From positions 186,001 to 250,000 of the forward strand of contig NZ_ATWF01000002.1 in NCBI RefSeq assembly GCF_000421105.1: 64,000 bases of DNA, read 5' to 3'. Source of the DNA: Limisalsivibrio acetivorans. GTDB taxonomy: Bacteria > Chrysiogenota > Deferribacteres > Deferribacterales > Geovibrionaceae. Numbering within the stretch: the first letter of the stretch is position 1; every line of letters begins with the position of its first letter. This document shows, piece after piece, positions 1 through 10,828 of this stretch. The notes beneath the pieces are model-generated. The model ran no database searches. It was not told where the DNA came from and was given only the letters and a program-made list of their open reading frames with translations. A program made the translations under genes and the position numbers.

Positions 1-229
1 GGAATTCACGTCCGTAAAAGCTTCGTCTGCCTATGACATAGGCGAGGGGAACCCCCCTCTCAAGCTCGGCTATGAGAGGTTCCGGATCCGAGGTAGAGCG
101 GAACTTCTCATCCATATGGGAGAGGAGTTTGTCGTAGGGTATTCCTGTAAGATAGGACAAAAAGTCCAGAGCATCACTCCGGTTCGGCAGAAGATGTTTT
201 ATATCATGCAGAAACCGGGCGTTTGTCAA
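1..229 (-). CDS. prmC: PrmC/HemK release-factor glutamine methyltransferase, N-terminal part (cut by window edge)
   Basis: PrmC methylates the glutamine of the GGQ motif of release factors. Only about 76 residues are in the window, and the gene runs off the left edge. The reading frame opens with a TTG whose complement lies at 227-229 and overlaps the prfA stop by one-frame-shifted bases, a typical coupled junction. The translated part contains a short helical N-domain and the family hallmark 'RGVPLAYVIGRRSFYGREF', which leads into the SAM-binding domain that is missing here. The position directly behind prfA is the usual one in many bacteria. The TTG start is inferred: an ATG nearby is closed at once by a stop in frame. 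Confidence 0.85.
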   Translation of the reverse strand, partial: MTNARFLHDIKHLLPNRSDALDFLSYLTGIPYDKLLSHMDEKFRSTSDPEPLIAELERGVPLAYVIGRRSFYGREF

Positions 230-1293
230 AGCCCGGCCTCTTGGAGCCTCTCCGCCTGATCGTAGGAGTATATAGCACTGAGAAGCTCTTCTATGTAGCC
301 CTCCATGAACCTGTCCAGGTTATGGGTGGTCATGTTTATCCGGTGATCTGTGACCCTGTTCTGGGGGAAGTTGTATGTCCTTATCCGTTCACTTCTATCA
401 CCCGAGCCGACCTGTAACTTCCGGTTCTGGGCTTCCTCCTCCTGCTTCTTGCGGATCTCCATCTCGAGGAGCTTTGATTTCATAAGCTTCATAGCCTTCT
501 CACGGTTCTTGATCTGGCTGCGCTCATCCTGACAGGTTACAACGATACCCGTGGGCTCATGGGTCATCCGCACTGCGGAATCGGTGGTGTTTACGTGCTG
601 TCCACCTGCACCGCTGGCACGGTATACGTCCACACGCACATCGTTGGGGTCGAATTCGAACTCCACATCGTCAGCCTCGGGGAGTACCGCAACGGTGATG
701 GCGGAGGTATGTATCCTTCCACCGGATTCGGTTTCTGGAATTCTCTGGACACGGTGGCCGCCACCCTCAAACTTGAGGTAGCTGTAAGCCCCCTTACCCT
801 TGATAAGCACAACCACTTCCTTATACCCGCCGACACCGGTCTCGTTCATCTCGACAACCTCGGTCTTCCACTTCTTCATCTCAGCAAAGCGGGTGTACAT
901 CCGCAGCATATCCGCAACGAAGAGCGACGCCTCATCACCGCCTGTACCGGCTCTTATCTCAAGGTAGATATTCTTCTCATCGTAGGGATCCTTCTTAAGC
1001 AGGAGTACCTTCATCTCCTCCTCAAGCTCCTCAAGCCGCTCCTTTCCCTCTTCAAGCTCCATCTGGGCGAGCTCCTTAAGCTCGGCATCATCGGAGTCAA
1101 GGATACTCTTAGCCTCGTCTATGGAGGCGTTTACCTCTTTATACTCGCCGAACTTCTCCACAACGGGTCGAAGCTCCGCATGCTCCTTGGCAACCTGACG
1201 AAACAGGTTCTGGTCGGAGATAACATCGGGATCGCTCACCTTTTCTGTGAGTTCCTCGTATTTTTTTGCTACTTCTTCAAGCTTTTCGTACAT
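226..1293 (-). CDS. prfA: Peptide chain release factor 1
   Basis: RF1 recognises UAA/UAG in the ribosomal A site and triggers peptide release. The 355-residue length is normal for the family. Visible motifs are the catalytic GGQ ('SGAGGQHVN', near residue 230), whose glutamine is the PrmC substrate, and the PxT-type stop-codon recognition tripeptide ('RIPETES'), which marks RF1 and not RF2 (RF2 carries SPF). The N-terminal third is rich in charged helix, as in domain 1 of RFs. It is followed directly by prmC and preceded by a DUF1385 gene, a common arrangement (rho-rpmE-DUF1385-prfA-prmC). Confidence 0.97.
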   Translation of the reverse strand: MYEKLEEVAKKYEELTEKVSDPDVISDQNLFRQVAKEHAELRPVVEKFGEYKEVNASIDEAKSILDSDDAELKELAQMELEEGKERLEELEEEMKVLLLKKDPYDEKNIYLEIRAGTGGDEASLFVADMLRMYTRFAEMKKWKTEVVEMNETGVGGYKEVVVLIKGKGAYSYLKFEGGGHRVQRIPETESGGRIHTSAITVAVLPEADDVEFEFDPNDVRVDVYRASGAGGQHVNTTDSAVRMTHEPTGIVVTCQDERSQIKNREKAMKLMKSKLLEMEIRKKQEEEAQNRKLQVGSGDRSERIRTYNFPQNRVTDHRINMTTHNLDRFMEGYIEELLSAIYSYDQAERLQEAGL

Positions 1294-1319
1294 TCCGTTT
1301 CCTTCTCAAAATAATTCGA

Positions 1320-2219
1320 TCAAACAACCTCTATCCCCTCTTCGGGAAGCTCTTTGCCGAGGGCTGCTCTGATGGAGATGAGGGCTACCTCAAGCTGTTT
1401 GTCATCGGGCTCCCTTGTGGTGATCTTCTGTACCCAAAGGCCGGGGGTTATCAAGATCTTCAACAGGGGGTGGTTGCAGTGTCTGCCGCTGAATTTGAGT
1501 ATTTCGTATGATATTCCGGCGATGAGGGGGATGAAAACGATCCTCGCACCGAACTTGATTACAAAATGGGCATCGTTGGGGATGAAGGAGAATACGAAGA
1601 TGCACACAAGCATTACGATAATGATAAAGCTGGTTCCGCATCTGGGGTGGAGCCTCGGGTTCTTGCGGGCGTTCTCCACCGTAAGCTCCTCACCCTTCTC
1701 GAAGGTGTATATCGCCATATGTTCGGCGCCGTGGTACTGGAAAACCCGTTTAATATCGCTCATGAATGATATGATCCAGACGTAGAGCACAAAGAAGATC
1801 ACCCGTATAACGCCGTCCACAGCGTTGTATAGGAGGCTTGATGTCTCAATGGCCGGGACAACATGCTTGAAAAGATCCGTTATCTGCAGTGGGAGGTAAA
1901 CAAAGAGAAGAAGCCCGAGACCGAGCCCCATCACCATACTTATGAAAAGTCCGAACTTGCTGACCTGTTCCTCACCCTCACCGGAGGAATGATATGCTGA
2001 GAAGTTGAGTGCCCTAATACCAAGAATAAGGGCATCATAAAGGGCTATGAGCCCACGGAGTACAGGTTTTTTAAGGAGCTTGTTTCTGTCGAGCTTGATA
2101 TCATCACGCTTGAGGATGATGCTGTCATCCTGCCTGCGAACAGCTACCACAAGGCTGCTGGGTGCTCTCATCATAACGCCTTCAATAACAGCCTGCCCGC
2201 CTATATCTATCTTAGCCAT
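1320..2219 (-). CDS. DUF1385 family membrane protein (YqhQ-like)
   Basis: A 299-residue protein of the DUF1385 family. It opens with 'KIDIGGQAVIEGVMMRAP', the strongly conserved family start, and contains 'YHGAEHMAIYTFEKGEELT' and 'HPRCGTSFIIIV', which carry the conserved His, Glu and Cys residues. Several hydrophobic segments (about residues 95-115, 135-155 and 200-245) indicate an inner-membrane protein. The biochemical function is not established; some databases call it a predicted metal-dependent enzyme. The location between rpmE/thyX and prfA is typical for this family. The TTG/GTG alternatives were not needed because the ATG fits the conserved N-terminus. Confidence 0.85.
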   Translation of the reverse strand: MAKIDIGGQAVIEGVMMRAPSSLVVAVRRQDDSIILKRDDIKLDRNKLLKKPVLRGLIALYDALILGIRALNFSAYHSSGEGEEQVSKFGLFISMVMGLGLGLLLFVYLPLQITDLFKHVVPAIETSSLLYNAVDGVIRVIFFVLYVWIISFMSDIKRVFQYHGAEHMAIYTFEKGEELTVENARKNPRLHPRCGTSFIIIVMLVCIFVFSFIPNDAHFVIKFGARIVFIPLIAGISYEILKFSGRHCNHPLLKILITPGLWVQKITTREPDDKQLEVALISIRAALGKELPEEGIEVV

Positions 2220-2357
2220 CTATTTCTACCTCGTAATCTTCGATTTACCTGAAATGCAGGAGCAAGCTCATGGGCTGCACAGCCGTATTGTTCCTCCGTT
2301 TTTTCGGGTTCAGGATAATATATACTTTTCGGGAGATATTTAAAGACAAAAGAGAAA

Positions 2358-3104
2358 CTACTTCTCTGGAGAAAGGTTCCTGTATTTTTCCCTGATCTCA
2401 GATGCACGTCCGCAGGTAAACTTCCCTTCGGGGCATTTTCCCCTGACGCATCCCGGTCCGGCACCGCTAAAGATGGAGGGTGCCTCTTTGATACACTCTA
2501 TGAGCATAAGCTCGCTCATCCTGCGTATCTCCCACTGGGCCCTTTCACAGCATCGTACAGAGAAGAAATGCAGAAGCTCACGGCAGTTCATCGTTACGAT
2601 TATCTTCGTTTCGCATGCGTTGGGGAGCACATAGCGTGCATCCTCGGCGGGGACCCCTCTCTCTGCGAGGGTGTCGTAAACATCTCCGATCCTTTTCATA
2701 AGATCGGTGTACAGACCAGTAAGTTCATTATCTTCGGCGATAGTATCGGGAAGAACGAACTGGAAACCGTCGCCGTGTTTAACGTAGCGCTGGGATTTCT
2801 GGGAAAAGCTTGCGATGCGGTGACGTACAAGCTGATGGGTGAGCGCTCTGGATACACCCTCAATACCGAAGGTAAAAGAGACATGCTCCAGAACAGAATG
2901 GTGTCCGATGCTAACAATCTTCTCTATGAAGGATTTCTGCTCGGAGGAAGAGACCTTTTCGAACAGATTTTCAATGTCAGCATCAGAATAGCAAAGCTTC
3001 GCCGCAAGAGCCGCCATAAGCTCACCCTCGGACGAACGGTTAAGCAGGCGGACGTTTAATGCCGCCTGCTTATCAGCATGGGAATCCTTCTCGAACCCTG
3101 CCAC
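2358..3104 (-). CDS. thyX: Flavin-dependent thymidylate synthase ThyX
   Basis: ThyX makes dTMP from dUMP using methylene-tetrahydrofolate, FAD and NADPH, replacing ThyA. The family signature RHRxxSxxxxSxR is present exactly at about residues 94-106 (RHRIASFSQKSQR). Another conserved block is 'IGHHSVLEHVSFTF' near residues 66-80. The 248-residue length is usual. The open frame begins at a GTG (3102-3104); no good Shine-Dalgarno sequence precedes it, so the first 15 or so residues are uncertain. The C-terminus has several cysteines (GCVRGKCPEGKFTC), which may bind a metal; this is an inference. It is 11 bases downstream of rpmE and probably cotranscribed with it. Confidence 0.95.
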   Translation of the reverse strand: MAGFEKDSHADKQAALNVRLLNRSSEGELMAALAAKLCYSDADIENLFEKVSSSEQKSFIEKIVSIGHHSVLEHVSFTFGIEGVSRALTHQLVRHRIASFSQKSQRYVKHGDGFQFVLPDTIAEDNELTGLYTDLMKRIGDVYDTLAERGVPAEDARYVLPNACETKIIVTMNCRELLHFFSVRCCERAQWEIRRMSELMLIECIKEAPSIFSGAGPGCVRGKCPEGKFTCGRASEIREKYRNLSPEK

Positions 3105-3115
3105 TGAAAACCAGC

Positions 3116-3337
3116 TTAGCCTTTCTTATCAGCCTGCTTGCCGTATTTTCTCATGAACTTCTCCACACGTCCGGCAGTGTCGATAAACTTCTGCTTTCCT
3201 GTGAAGAAGGGGTGGCATGCGGAGCATATAGCTACGGTGGCCTTCTCCTGCTCTACTGTGGAGCGGGTGTGTATCTCATTGCCGCAGGCACACTTGAATG
3301 TTACTTCTTCGTACTGGGGATGAATATCTTTTTTCAT
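3116..3337 (-). CDS. rpmE: 50S ribosomal protein L31 (zinc-binding C+ type)
   Basis: A 73-residue L31. It begins '[19 protein letters not shown]' and continues with '[14 protein letters not shown]', the canonical L31 core. The four cysteines (two in CAC, two in CSAC) identify the zinc-binding C+ paralogue as opposed to the zinc-free C- form used under zinc starvation. The C-terminus is lysine rich, as expected for an rRNA-binding protein. It follows rho in the same direction, a frequent pairing. Confidence 0.95.
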   Translation of the reverse strand: MKKDIHPQYEEVTFKCACGNEIHTRSTVEQEKATVAICSACHPFFTGKQKFIDTAGRVEKFMRKYGKQADKKG

Positions 3338-3432
3338 AGTTGTGATACCTCTCTAAAGTCAAGGGAAGAGTTTATATCATAAGCCCTGCGCTAATGCAAG
3401 GTAAACCTCGATAAAAAGCTCGACCGGGTTAT

Positions 3433-3461
3433 ATGATTGTGCCCAGCCGTTTTTTCGTCAA
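3433..3461 (-). promoter_or_regulatory. Possible sigma-70 promoter upstream of rpmE
   Basis: On the minus strand TTGACG (3456-3461) is followed after 17 bases by AATCAT (3433-3438). The -35 matches consensus at five of six positions, the -10 at four. It lies in the 196-base gap between rho and rpmE, so it could give rpmE-thyX a start independent of rho. The same gap (around 3480-3520) holds a bulged hairpin (GCAAC-GCC / GGC-GTTGC) without a T-run. Weak evidence from pattern only. Confidence 0.3.
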
Positions 3462-3533
3462 GGGGGAGCTTCCCTAATATGTACTGCAACGCCCTACTAT
3501 AAAGGCTGTTGCGGGGATTTTATACGTCAGGTC

Positions 3534-4784
3534 CTACTTATTCATAGACTCAAGGAAACCGATATTGTTCTTCGTTCCCTTCATCCTGTCGAGGAGGAAT
3601 TCCATAGCGTCCACAGTATTCATGTTGCTGAGGAAGCGGCGGAGGATCCAAACCTTGTTCAGCTCCTCTTTGGTGAAGAGGAGTTCCTCTCTTCTGGTTC
3701 CGGAGCGGTTTATGTCGATTGCGGGGAATATACGCTTCTCAACCAGCCTGCGGTCGAGGTGAAGCTCCATATTGCCCGTACCCTTGAATTCCTCGTAGAT
3801 AACCTCGTCCATACGGGAACCTGTCTCCACAAGGCCGGTGGCGATGATGGTAAGACTGCCGCCTTCTTCCACGTTTCTCGCCGCACCGAAGAATCGCTTC
3901 GGCTTATGCAGAGCGTTAGAATCCACACCACCGGAAAGTACCTTTCCACTGGGGGGTTCGATGGAGTTATACGCCCTGGCAAGCCTTGTGATAGAGTCCA
4001 GCAGGATGCAGACGTCACGTCCATGCTCCACAAGACGCTTCGCCTTGTTCATAACCATCTCGGAAACCTGAACGTGTCTGTATGCGGGCTCGTCGAAGGT
4101 TGAGCTGATAACCTCACCATCAACGGAACGGGACATATCCGTAACCTCTTCGGGACGCTCATCAATAAGAAGGATTATCATGTAAACTTCGGGATGGTTC
4201 TCGGTGATGCTGTTTGCGATGGATTTAAGAAGCATTGTTTTACCCGTTTTAGGGGGTGCAACAATCAGACCCCTCTGCCCCTTACCGACAGGAGATATAA
4301 GGTTCATAACCCTTGTGTCGTAATGGGTGGGGAATGCTTCGAGACTAAGCCTCTCCTCGGGGAAGAGGGGGGTGAGGTTTTCGAAGAGGATCCTCTGTCT
4401 AGAGGGGTCCTCGAAGTTCACCTTCTCCACCTTGAGAAGTGCGAAATATTTTTCATTATCCTTGGGGGGCCTGATCTCCCCCGCTATGGTATCTCCGTTT
4501 CTCAGACCGAACTTGCGTATCTGGGCGGGTGAGACGTATATATCGTCGGGACCGGGGAGATAGTTGTAGTCTGTGGAGCGAAGAAAACCGAATCCGTCCG
4601 GAAGGACCTCAAGGACACCCTGGCCGTAGATATGGCCGTTTCTGGCACTGGTTGCCTTAAGGATTTCAAACATAAGCTCCTGCTTAAGAAGGCTTCCGGA
4701 GTTCTCAATCTCAACCGAGTTTGCAATAGCAACCAAGTCCTCGATCGATTTTTTCTTCAAGTCGTTCAGGTTCACGTTTTTCAC
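3534..4784 (-). CDS. rho: Transcription termination factor Rho
   Basis: Rho is the hexameric RNA-dependent ATPase that ends transcription at unstructured C-rich RNA. The 416 residues hold the N-terminal helical domain (1-50), the cold-shock-like RNA-binding domain (about 53-125, with '[15 protein letters not shown]'), a Walker A motif ('[10 protein letters not shown]', about 178), the Walker B region ('[15 protein letters not shown]') and the C-terminal R-loop region ('[13 protein letters not shown]'). The length is near E. coli Rho, with no large insertion. The ATG start matches the family N-terminus '[13 protein letters not shown]'. Confidence 0.97.
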   Translation of the reverse strand: MKNVNLNDLKKKSIEDLVAIANSVEIENSGSLLKQELMFEILKATSARNGHIYGQGVLEVLPDGFGFLRSTDYNYLPGPDDIYVSPAQIRKFGLRNGDTIAGEIRPPKDNEKYFALLKVEKVNFEDPSRQRILFENLTPLFPEERLSLEAFPTHYDTRVMNLISPVGKGQRGLIVAPPKTGKTMLLKSIANSITENHPEVYMIILLIDERPEEVTDMSRSVDGEVISSTFDEPAYRHVQVSEMVMNKAKRLVEHGRDVCILLDSITRLARAYNSIEPPSGKVLSGGVDSNALHKPKRFFGAARNVEEGGSLTIIATGLVETGSRMDEVIYEEFKGTGNMELHLDRRLVEKRIFPAIDINRSGTRREELLFTKEELNKVWILRRFLSNMNTVDAMEFLLDRMKGTKNNIGFLESMNK

Positions 4785-4803
4785 CTCATAAGATCATGTA
4801 CGG

Positions 4804-4980
4804 CTAACGATTGCTTTGGATATACTCCATGGAAGAGAAATAGTAATAGCTGTCAATCGATGTAACCTGTATTTTTTTGTTATAGATTTTCCTGTTTTTT
4901 CGTCTAGGTGTGAGTACAAACAAAATCCCAAATGCGAGAACGCTCATCTTAACAGCATCGGATAAATAATCCGGCGCCAT
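4804..4980 (-). CDS. Predicted 58-residue single-pass membrane protein upstream of rho
   Basis: An open frame too short for most gene callers sits between the 6S-like RNA and rho. Reading ATG at 4978-4980 to TAG at 4804-4806 gives a peptide starting MAPDYLSDAVKMSVLAFGIL, then a hydrophobic stretch (about residues 12-25), then a strongly basic patch (PRRKNRKIYNKK), then a Tyr/Ser-rich tail. That is the layout of a small bitopic membrane protein with the tail kept inside by the positive charges. No strong Shine-Dalgarno is visible (only GAAG about 9 bases upstream), and no homologue is recognised. An internal ATG (codon 12) is an alternative start. Function unknown. Confidence 0.45.
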   Translation of the reverse strand: MAPDYLSDAVKMSVLAFGILFVLTPRRKNRKIYNKKIQVTSIDSYYYFSSMEYIQSNR

Positions 4981-5021
4981 GCCGCAACTTCGTATGATTA
5001 ATTATCATGAAAACAAAATTA

Positions 5022-5179
5022 AGAGCGCGCCCAAGCGCATCTTCCAACCTGCTGAGACCCTGAACCCGGTTCTCCGATCAATAACGGATAAGAATAAACA
5101 GGTTCTAGTCCGTATTCGGGAGTATTTTTGAGCTTCTTTATAGGGAAACAGCGATACGCACCGCCGAGGTGCGCCTTGG
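5022..5179 (-). ncRNA. ssrS: Probable 6S RNA (SsrS)
   Basis: 6S RNA binds the housekeeping RNA polymerase holoenzyme by mimicking an open promoter. The minus-strand transcript expected from the promoter at 5185-5213 would be about 155 nt. Its ends pair to a long closing stem: CCCAAGGCGCACC near the 5' end with GATGCGCTTGGG near the 3' end, with one or two bulges. The 3' half contains GAACCGGGTTCAGGGTCTCAGC (5057-5078), very similar to the conserved GAACCAAGGGTTCAAGGGTTACAGCC segment of E. coli 6S RNA. Between the arms is a purine/AU-rich middle suited to the central bubble. A frame reads across the region but shows no protein-like features. Exact ends are estimates; similarity is from memory of the E. 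coli sequence. Confidence 0.7.
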
Positions 5180-5184
5180 GTGAA

Positions 5185-5213
5185 AGTTTATCGCTACACC
5201 TGTGGTATGTCAA
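5185..5213 (-). promoter_or_regulatory. Strong sigma-70 promoter of the 6S-like RNA
   Basis: Minus strand: perfect TTGACA (complement of 5208-5213), a 17-base spacer (5191-5207), then TAAACT (5185-5190). The -35 is consensus and the -10 matches four of six. This is the best sigma-70 promoter in the window. The expected start is near 5178-5179, exactly where the closing stem of the structured RNA begins. Confidence 0.75.
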
Positions 5214-5297
5214 GTGTTTTTTAATGCACTCTCCGGGGCGTTTCCGGCAGTTAGAGGGTCTATCAGACCTTAATTTGTTCACTATTACAAAACACAC

Positions 5298-6104
5298 CTA
5301 TAGCTCGATATCCCTTCCGATGACGGAGTGGATAATCTCCCTCGCCGTCTCTTCTATGGATTTATTCGTTGTGTCAATAATATGCCACCTTCTGTTCTTT
5401 CTGATTAACTCGTATACAAACTCCACCTCATCGAAGATCTTCTTCATATCGGTGTATGAACTATTCGTTCGGTAATGCCTGAGCCTCGCCGTACGAACCT
5501 TCTGTAGAACCTCGGGATCCATTATAAGGCAGACAACCTTGTTCTGATCCACCCGGAAGACCTCTTCGGGTATGGGGATCTCCTTCACAAGGGGAATGTT
5601 AACCACACGGAATCCCTGCTGGGCAAGGAAGAAGGAGGTGGGGGTTTTTGATGTCCTTGATAGACCGAGGATTATTATATCCGCCTCGTCGAGCCCTGTG
5701 GTTATCTTGCCGTCATCGTGGCTGAGGGTGTACTCGAGGGCATCGATACGGCGGAAGTATTTCTCATCCACCTTTCTGAGACGACCGGGGCTTTCGCTCG
5801 GGGTCTTCTCAAGGAAGGTTTTAAGTTTATTAATGGGGGGGCCCAGAATATCGAAGTGGAGTATCTCATTCTCGTGACAGAATTCGTGGATCGTCTTGCG
5901 GAACTCCGCCATAACGGTGGTGAAGGCGACAAAACCGTTGTCCAGTTTGGCATGCTCAAGGATAACCTTAAGCTTATCGATGGAGTCCACATTGGAGTAT
6001 ATGGTGAACTTCACATCGGGTTCGTCAAACTGCAAAAGCGCCGCCCTCATTATGTTCATCGCACTCTGACCCGTTCCGTCAGATACGATATATATCCTCT
6101 TCAC
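5298..6104 (-). CDS. ppsR: PEP synthase / pyruvate phosphate dikinase regulatory protein (DUF299)
   Basis: This bifunctional ADP-dependent kinase/Pi-dependent pyrophosphorylase inactivates and reactivates PEP synthase or pyruvate phosphate dikinase, controlling pyruvate-to-PEP flux. The 268 residues begin with the family start 'IYIVSDGTGQSA' and carry the P-loop-like 'GLSRTSKTPTSFFLAQQG' at about residues 147-164 and the conserved 'GFRVVNIPLV'. Length is typical. It is 3 bases from ligA and lies at the end of a minus-strand run, just upstream of the 6S-like RNA. The target enzyme is not in the window, so which of the two it controls is unknown. Confidence 0.9.
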   Translation of the reverse strand: MKRIYIVSDGTGQSAMNIMRAALLQFDEPDVKFTIYSNVDSIDKLKVILEHAKLDNGFVAFTTVMAEFRKTIHEFCHENEILHFDILGPPINKLKTFLEKTPSESPGRLRKVDEKYFRRIDALEYTLSHDDGKITTGLDEADIIILGLSRTSKTPTSFFLAQQGFRVVNIPLVKEIPIPEEVFRVDQNKVVCLIMDPEVLQKVRTARLRHYRTNSSYTDMKKIFDEVEFVYELIRKNRRWHIIDTTNKSIEETAREIIHSVIGRDIEL

Positions 6105-6107
6105 GTT

Positions 6108-9250
<3,143 letters not shown>

Positions 9251-9258
9251 ATATTCAC

Positions 9259-9888
9259 CTAAAACTGTATCAGCATTACACCGGAGGCGATGGGGAGTAT
9301 GGTTGAATCCTCCGGCTTTTCTGTTTTAACTTCTTCTAGGAACTGTATAAGTTCGTCGCACCCCTGACGGTATTTCTCAGGGATCTCCGATCTCTCCATG
9401 GCTGGATAGCCGAACAGGAGGACATCATCAAAGATAACAATCCCCCCGGGGTTTATGCGCTTCTTAATAAGGTTCCAGATGTGGCTGTACTTCCTTTTAA
9501 CGGTGTCTACAAAGACAAGGTCGAAAGTCTCTCCGTTCTGTTCCAGATACTCGGGGGCGGACATGCAGAAGAACTCTATATCGCTCCCAAGCTCTGTGGA
9601 GAGCGCCTTTGCAACGGTTACACGGTTGCAGTTGAAGTCTATTCCGGTGATTCTGGCTCCGGGTGAGCCCCGGTAAAGATAGTTTGTGGATGCGCCTATT
9701 CCGCAGCCGAGATCCAGTATCCGCTCTGCACCGGACAGCTTGGAGAGTATGCAAAGCAGCTCACCGACCTCCGGTTCAACGGATGGAACACCGTGCTTTT
9801 CGGCGTAATCGTGGATATCCTTGAGCTTTCCCCTATGAAAAGAGGCAAGGAAGCGGTCAATATTAGGGTCTGTAATCGCAGGGTACAT
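9259..9888 (-). CDS. SAM-dependent O-methyltransferase (family 3 type)
   Basis: A 209-residue class I methyltransferase. The SAM-binding motif I is 'ILDLGCGIGASTNYLY' (about residues 58-73), followed by the acidic motif II 'ITGIDFNCNRVTVAK'. Motif 'FDLVFVDTVKRKY' is like the metal-binding region of caffeoyl-CoA/catechol-type O-methyltransferases, and 'GGIVIFDDVLLFG' is also typical. A likely homologue group is YrrM/TrmR, which methylates 5-hydroxyuridine in tRNA. That would fit the neighbouring U32 protein, since TrhP makes the hydroxyuridine that TrmR methylates; this link is inference. It begins 5 bases after the motE-like gene. Confidence 0.8.
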   Translation of the reverse strand: MYPAITDPNIDRFLASFHRGKLKDIHDYAEKHGVPSVEPEVGELLCILSKLSGAERILDLGCGIGASTNYLYRGSPGARITGIDFNCNRVTVAKALSTELGSDIEFFCMSAPEYLEQNGETFDLVFVDTVKRKYSHIWNLIKKRINPGGIVIFDDVLLFGYPAMERSEIPEKYRQGCDELIQFLEEVKTEKPEDSTILPIASGVMLIQF

Positions 9889-9893
9889 GCAGT

Positions 9894-10394
9894 CTACTGC
9901 TCCTGGCTGTCAATCAGCTGGAGTTTCTCCGGAGCAAGCCTTTCACTAAGCTTAGAGGCATACTGCGGGGCCTGCTTGCCCAGCTCGGACATGATCTTAC
10001 CGGCAAAAAGAGGCTGGATGCGGATCATAAGCTGAACGGACTTATCAAGCTCCATATTGGATATGATGGCGGCGGCGGATTTCGCCTTTGTGGAAGCGTA
10101 AACCTTTGCCAGTGTGTCCAGATTCTCATCCTCAACCTTCTTGATATCCTCAAGGCGGCTTGTAACTGTCTGCTTTATCTTATTAAGCTCGTTCTCTTTA
10201 TTGAGAAGCTCCTCCTCAAGGGCTCTGAGCCGTTTCTCCTTCTCATCGAGCTTTGCCGCACGCTGGTTAAGCTCCATCTCCCTCTGCTCCAGCTTGTTGG
10301 CGAGAGCCTGTATATCAACGATACTCTGGGGGTCTGCGGCATAAACATTTATCGATGCGAGCAAAAGGGCAAACAATAAAACCAGCCTACTCAT
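9894..10394 (-). CDS. motE: MotE-like flagellar periplasmic protein
   Basis: A 166-residue protein with an N-terminal signal peptide or anchor (first ~20 residues, cleavage near 'VYA-AD'), a long coiled coil (about 30-90, 'KLEQREMELNQRAAKLDEKEKRLRALEEE') and a C-terminal helical domain ('VYASTKAKSAAAIISNMELDKSVQLMIRIQPLFAGKIMSEL') resembling the MgtE-N/FliG-like fold. This combination, right behind fliJ, is typical of MotE, a chaperone/partner of motor stators in alpha- and epsilon-type flagellar clusters. Overlap of 8 bases with fliJ. Assignment is by architecture and position. Confidence 0.7.
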   Translation of the reverse strand: MSRLVLLFALLLASINVYAADPQSIVDIQALANKLEQREMELNQRAAKLDEKEKRLRALEEELLNKENELNKIKQTVTSRLEDIKKVEDENLDTLAKVYASTKAKSAAAIISNMELDKSVQLMIRIQPLFAGKIMSELGKQAPQYASKLSERLAPEKLQLIDSQEQ

Positions 10395-10827
10395 CGTTCA
10401 TCCTCTGCCTGCTGACCATAAGGTCATCTATCATCTTCATCTCCTCTTTATTAAGGTAGTCGATGTATTCTTTATCATGTTTTTCCTTCAGTTTCAGCAT
10501 AACTTTATGATCGTTCATCGACTGAACAACCTTAGCCTTCTGCTTCTCCACGGCACGTTCAGCATCCCTGAGCGTTCTTTCCAGATTCCGCCTATGGTAC
10601 TGAAGCTTGCGAAGGAAATCATCGTACATCTTTATGAAGGGGAACTCCCCCCTCTGCTTTACACCCTCCAGCTCCGACATCTTCTCAAGAATGGTGCGGT
10701 TCATACCCTCAAGCTGTTCCTGAACACTCCGCTGTTTCGCCCGCAGTTCGGAGAGCTTGCTTTTTTCAAGGTCAACTATCCTCTCCCTGTGTTCCAGAAC
10801 CTTCTGGAGCTTGAATTCCCTTTTCAT
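10387..10827 (-). CDS. fliJ: Flagellar export protein FliJ
   Basis: FliJ is the coiled-coil stalk of the flagellar export ATPase. The 146-residue protein begins 'FKLQKVLEHRERIVDLEKSKL', the usual FliJ start, and is almost wholly predicted coiled coil with high Lys/Glu/Arg content. It is one base downstream of fliI and overlaps the motE-like gene, so it is translationally coupled on both sides. Confidence 0.85.
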   Translation of the reverse strand: MKREFKLQKVLEHRERIVDLEKSKLSELRAKQRSVQEQLEGMNRTILEKMSELEGVKQRGEFPFIKMYDDFLRKLQYHRRNLERTLRDAERAVEKQKAKVVQSMNDHKVMLKLKEKHDKEYIDYLNKEEMKMIDDLMVSRQRMNDE

Positions 10828-10828
10828 A

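Noticed and set aside
559-1314. A 251-codon plus-strand frame opposite prfA.
   Set aside because: Antisense shadow of a highly conserved gene. Similar long frames oppose fliF, ligA, hybC and other genes because of codon bias.
5041-5110. Plus-strand GCTGAGACCCTGAACC resembles part of a TPP riboswitch.
   Set aside because: The required downstream core (CTGGATAATGCCAGCG-like) is absent, no gene follows on the plus strand, and the segment is the complement of the better-supported 6S-like RNA.
5019-5297. A 92-codon open frame on the minus strand across the 6S-like RNA.
   Set aside because: No ribosome site, no protein-like composition, and the promoter elements and RNA structure explain the sequence better.
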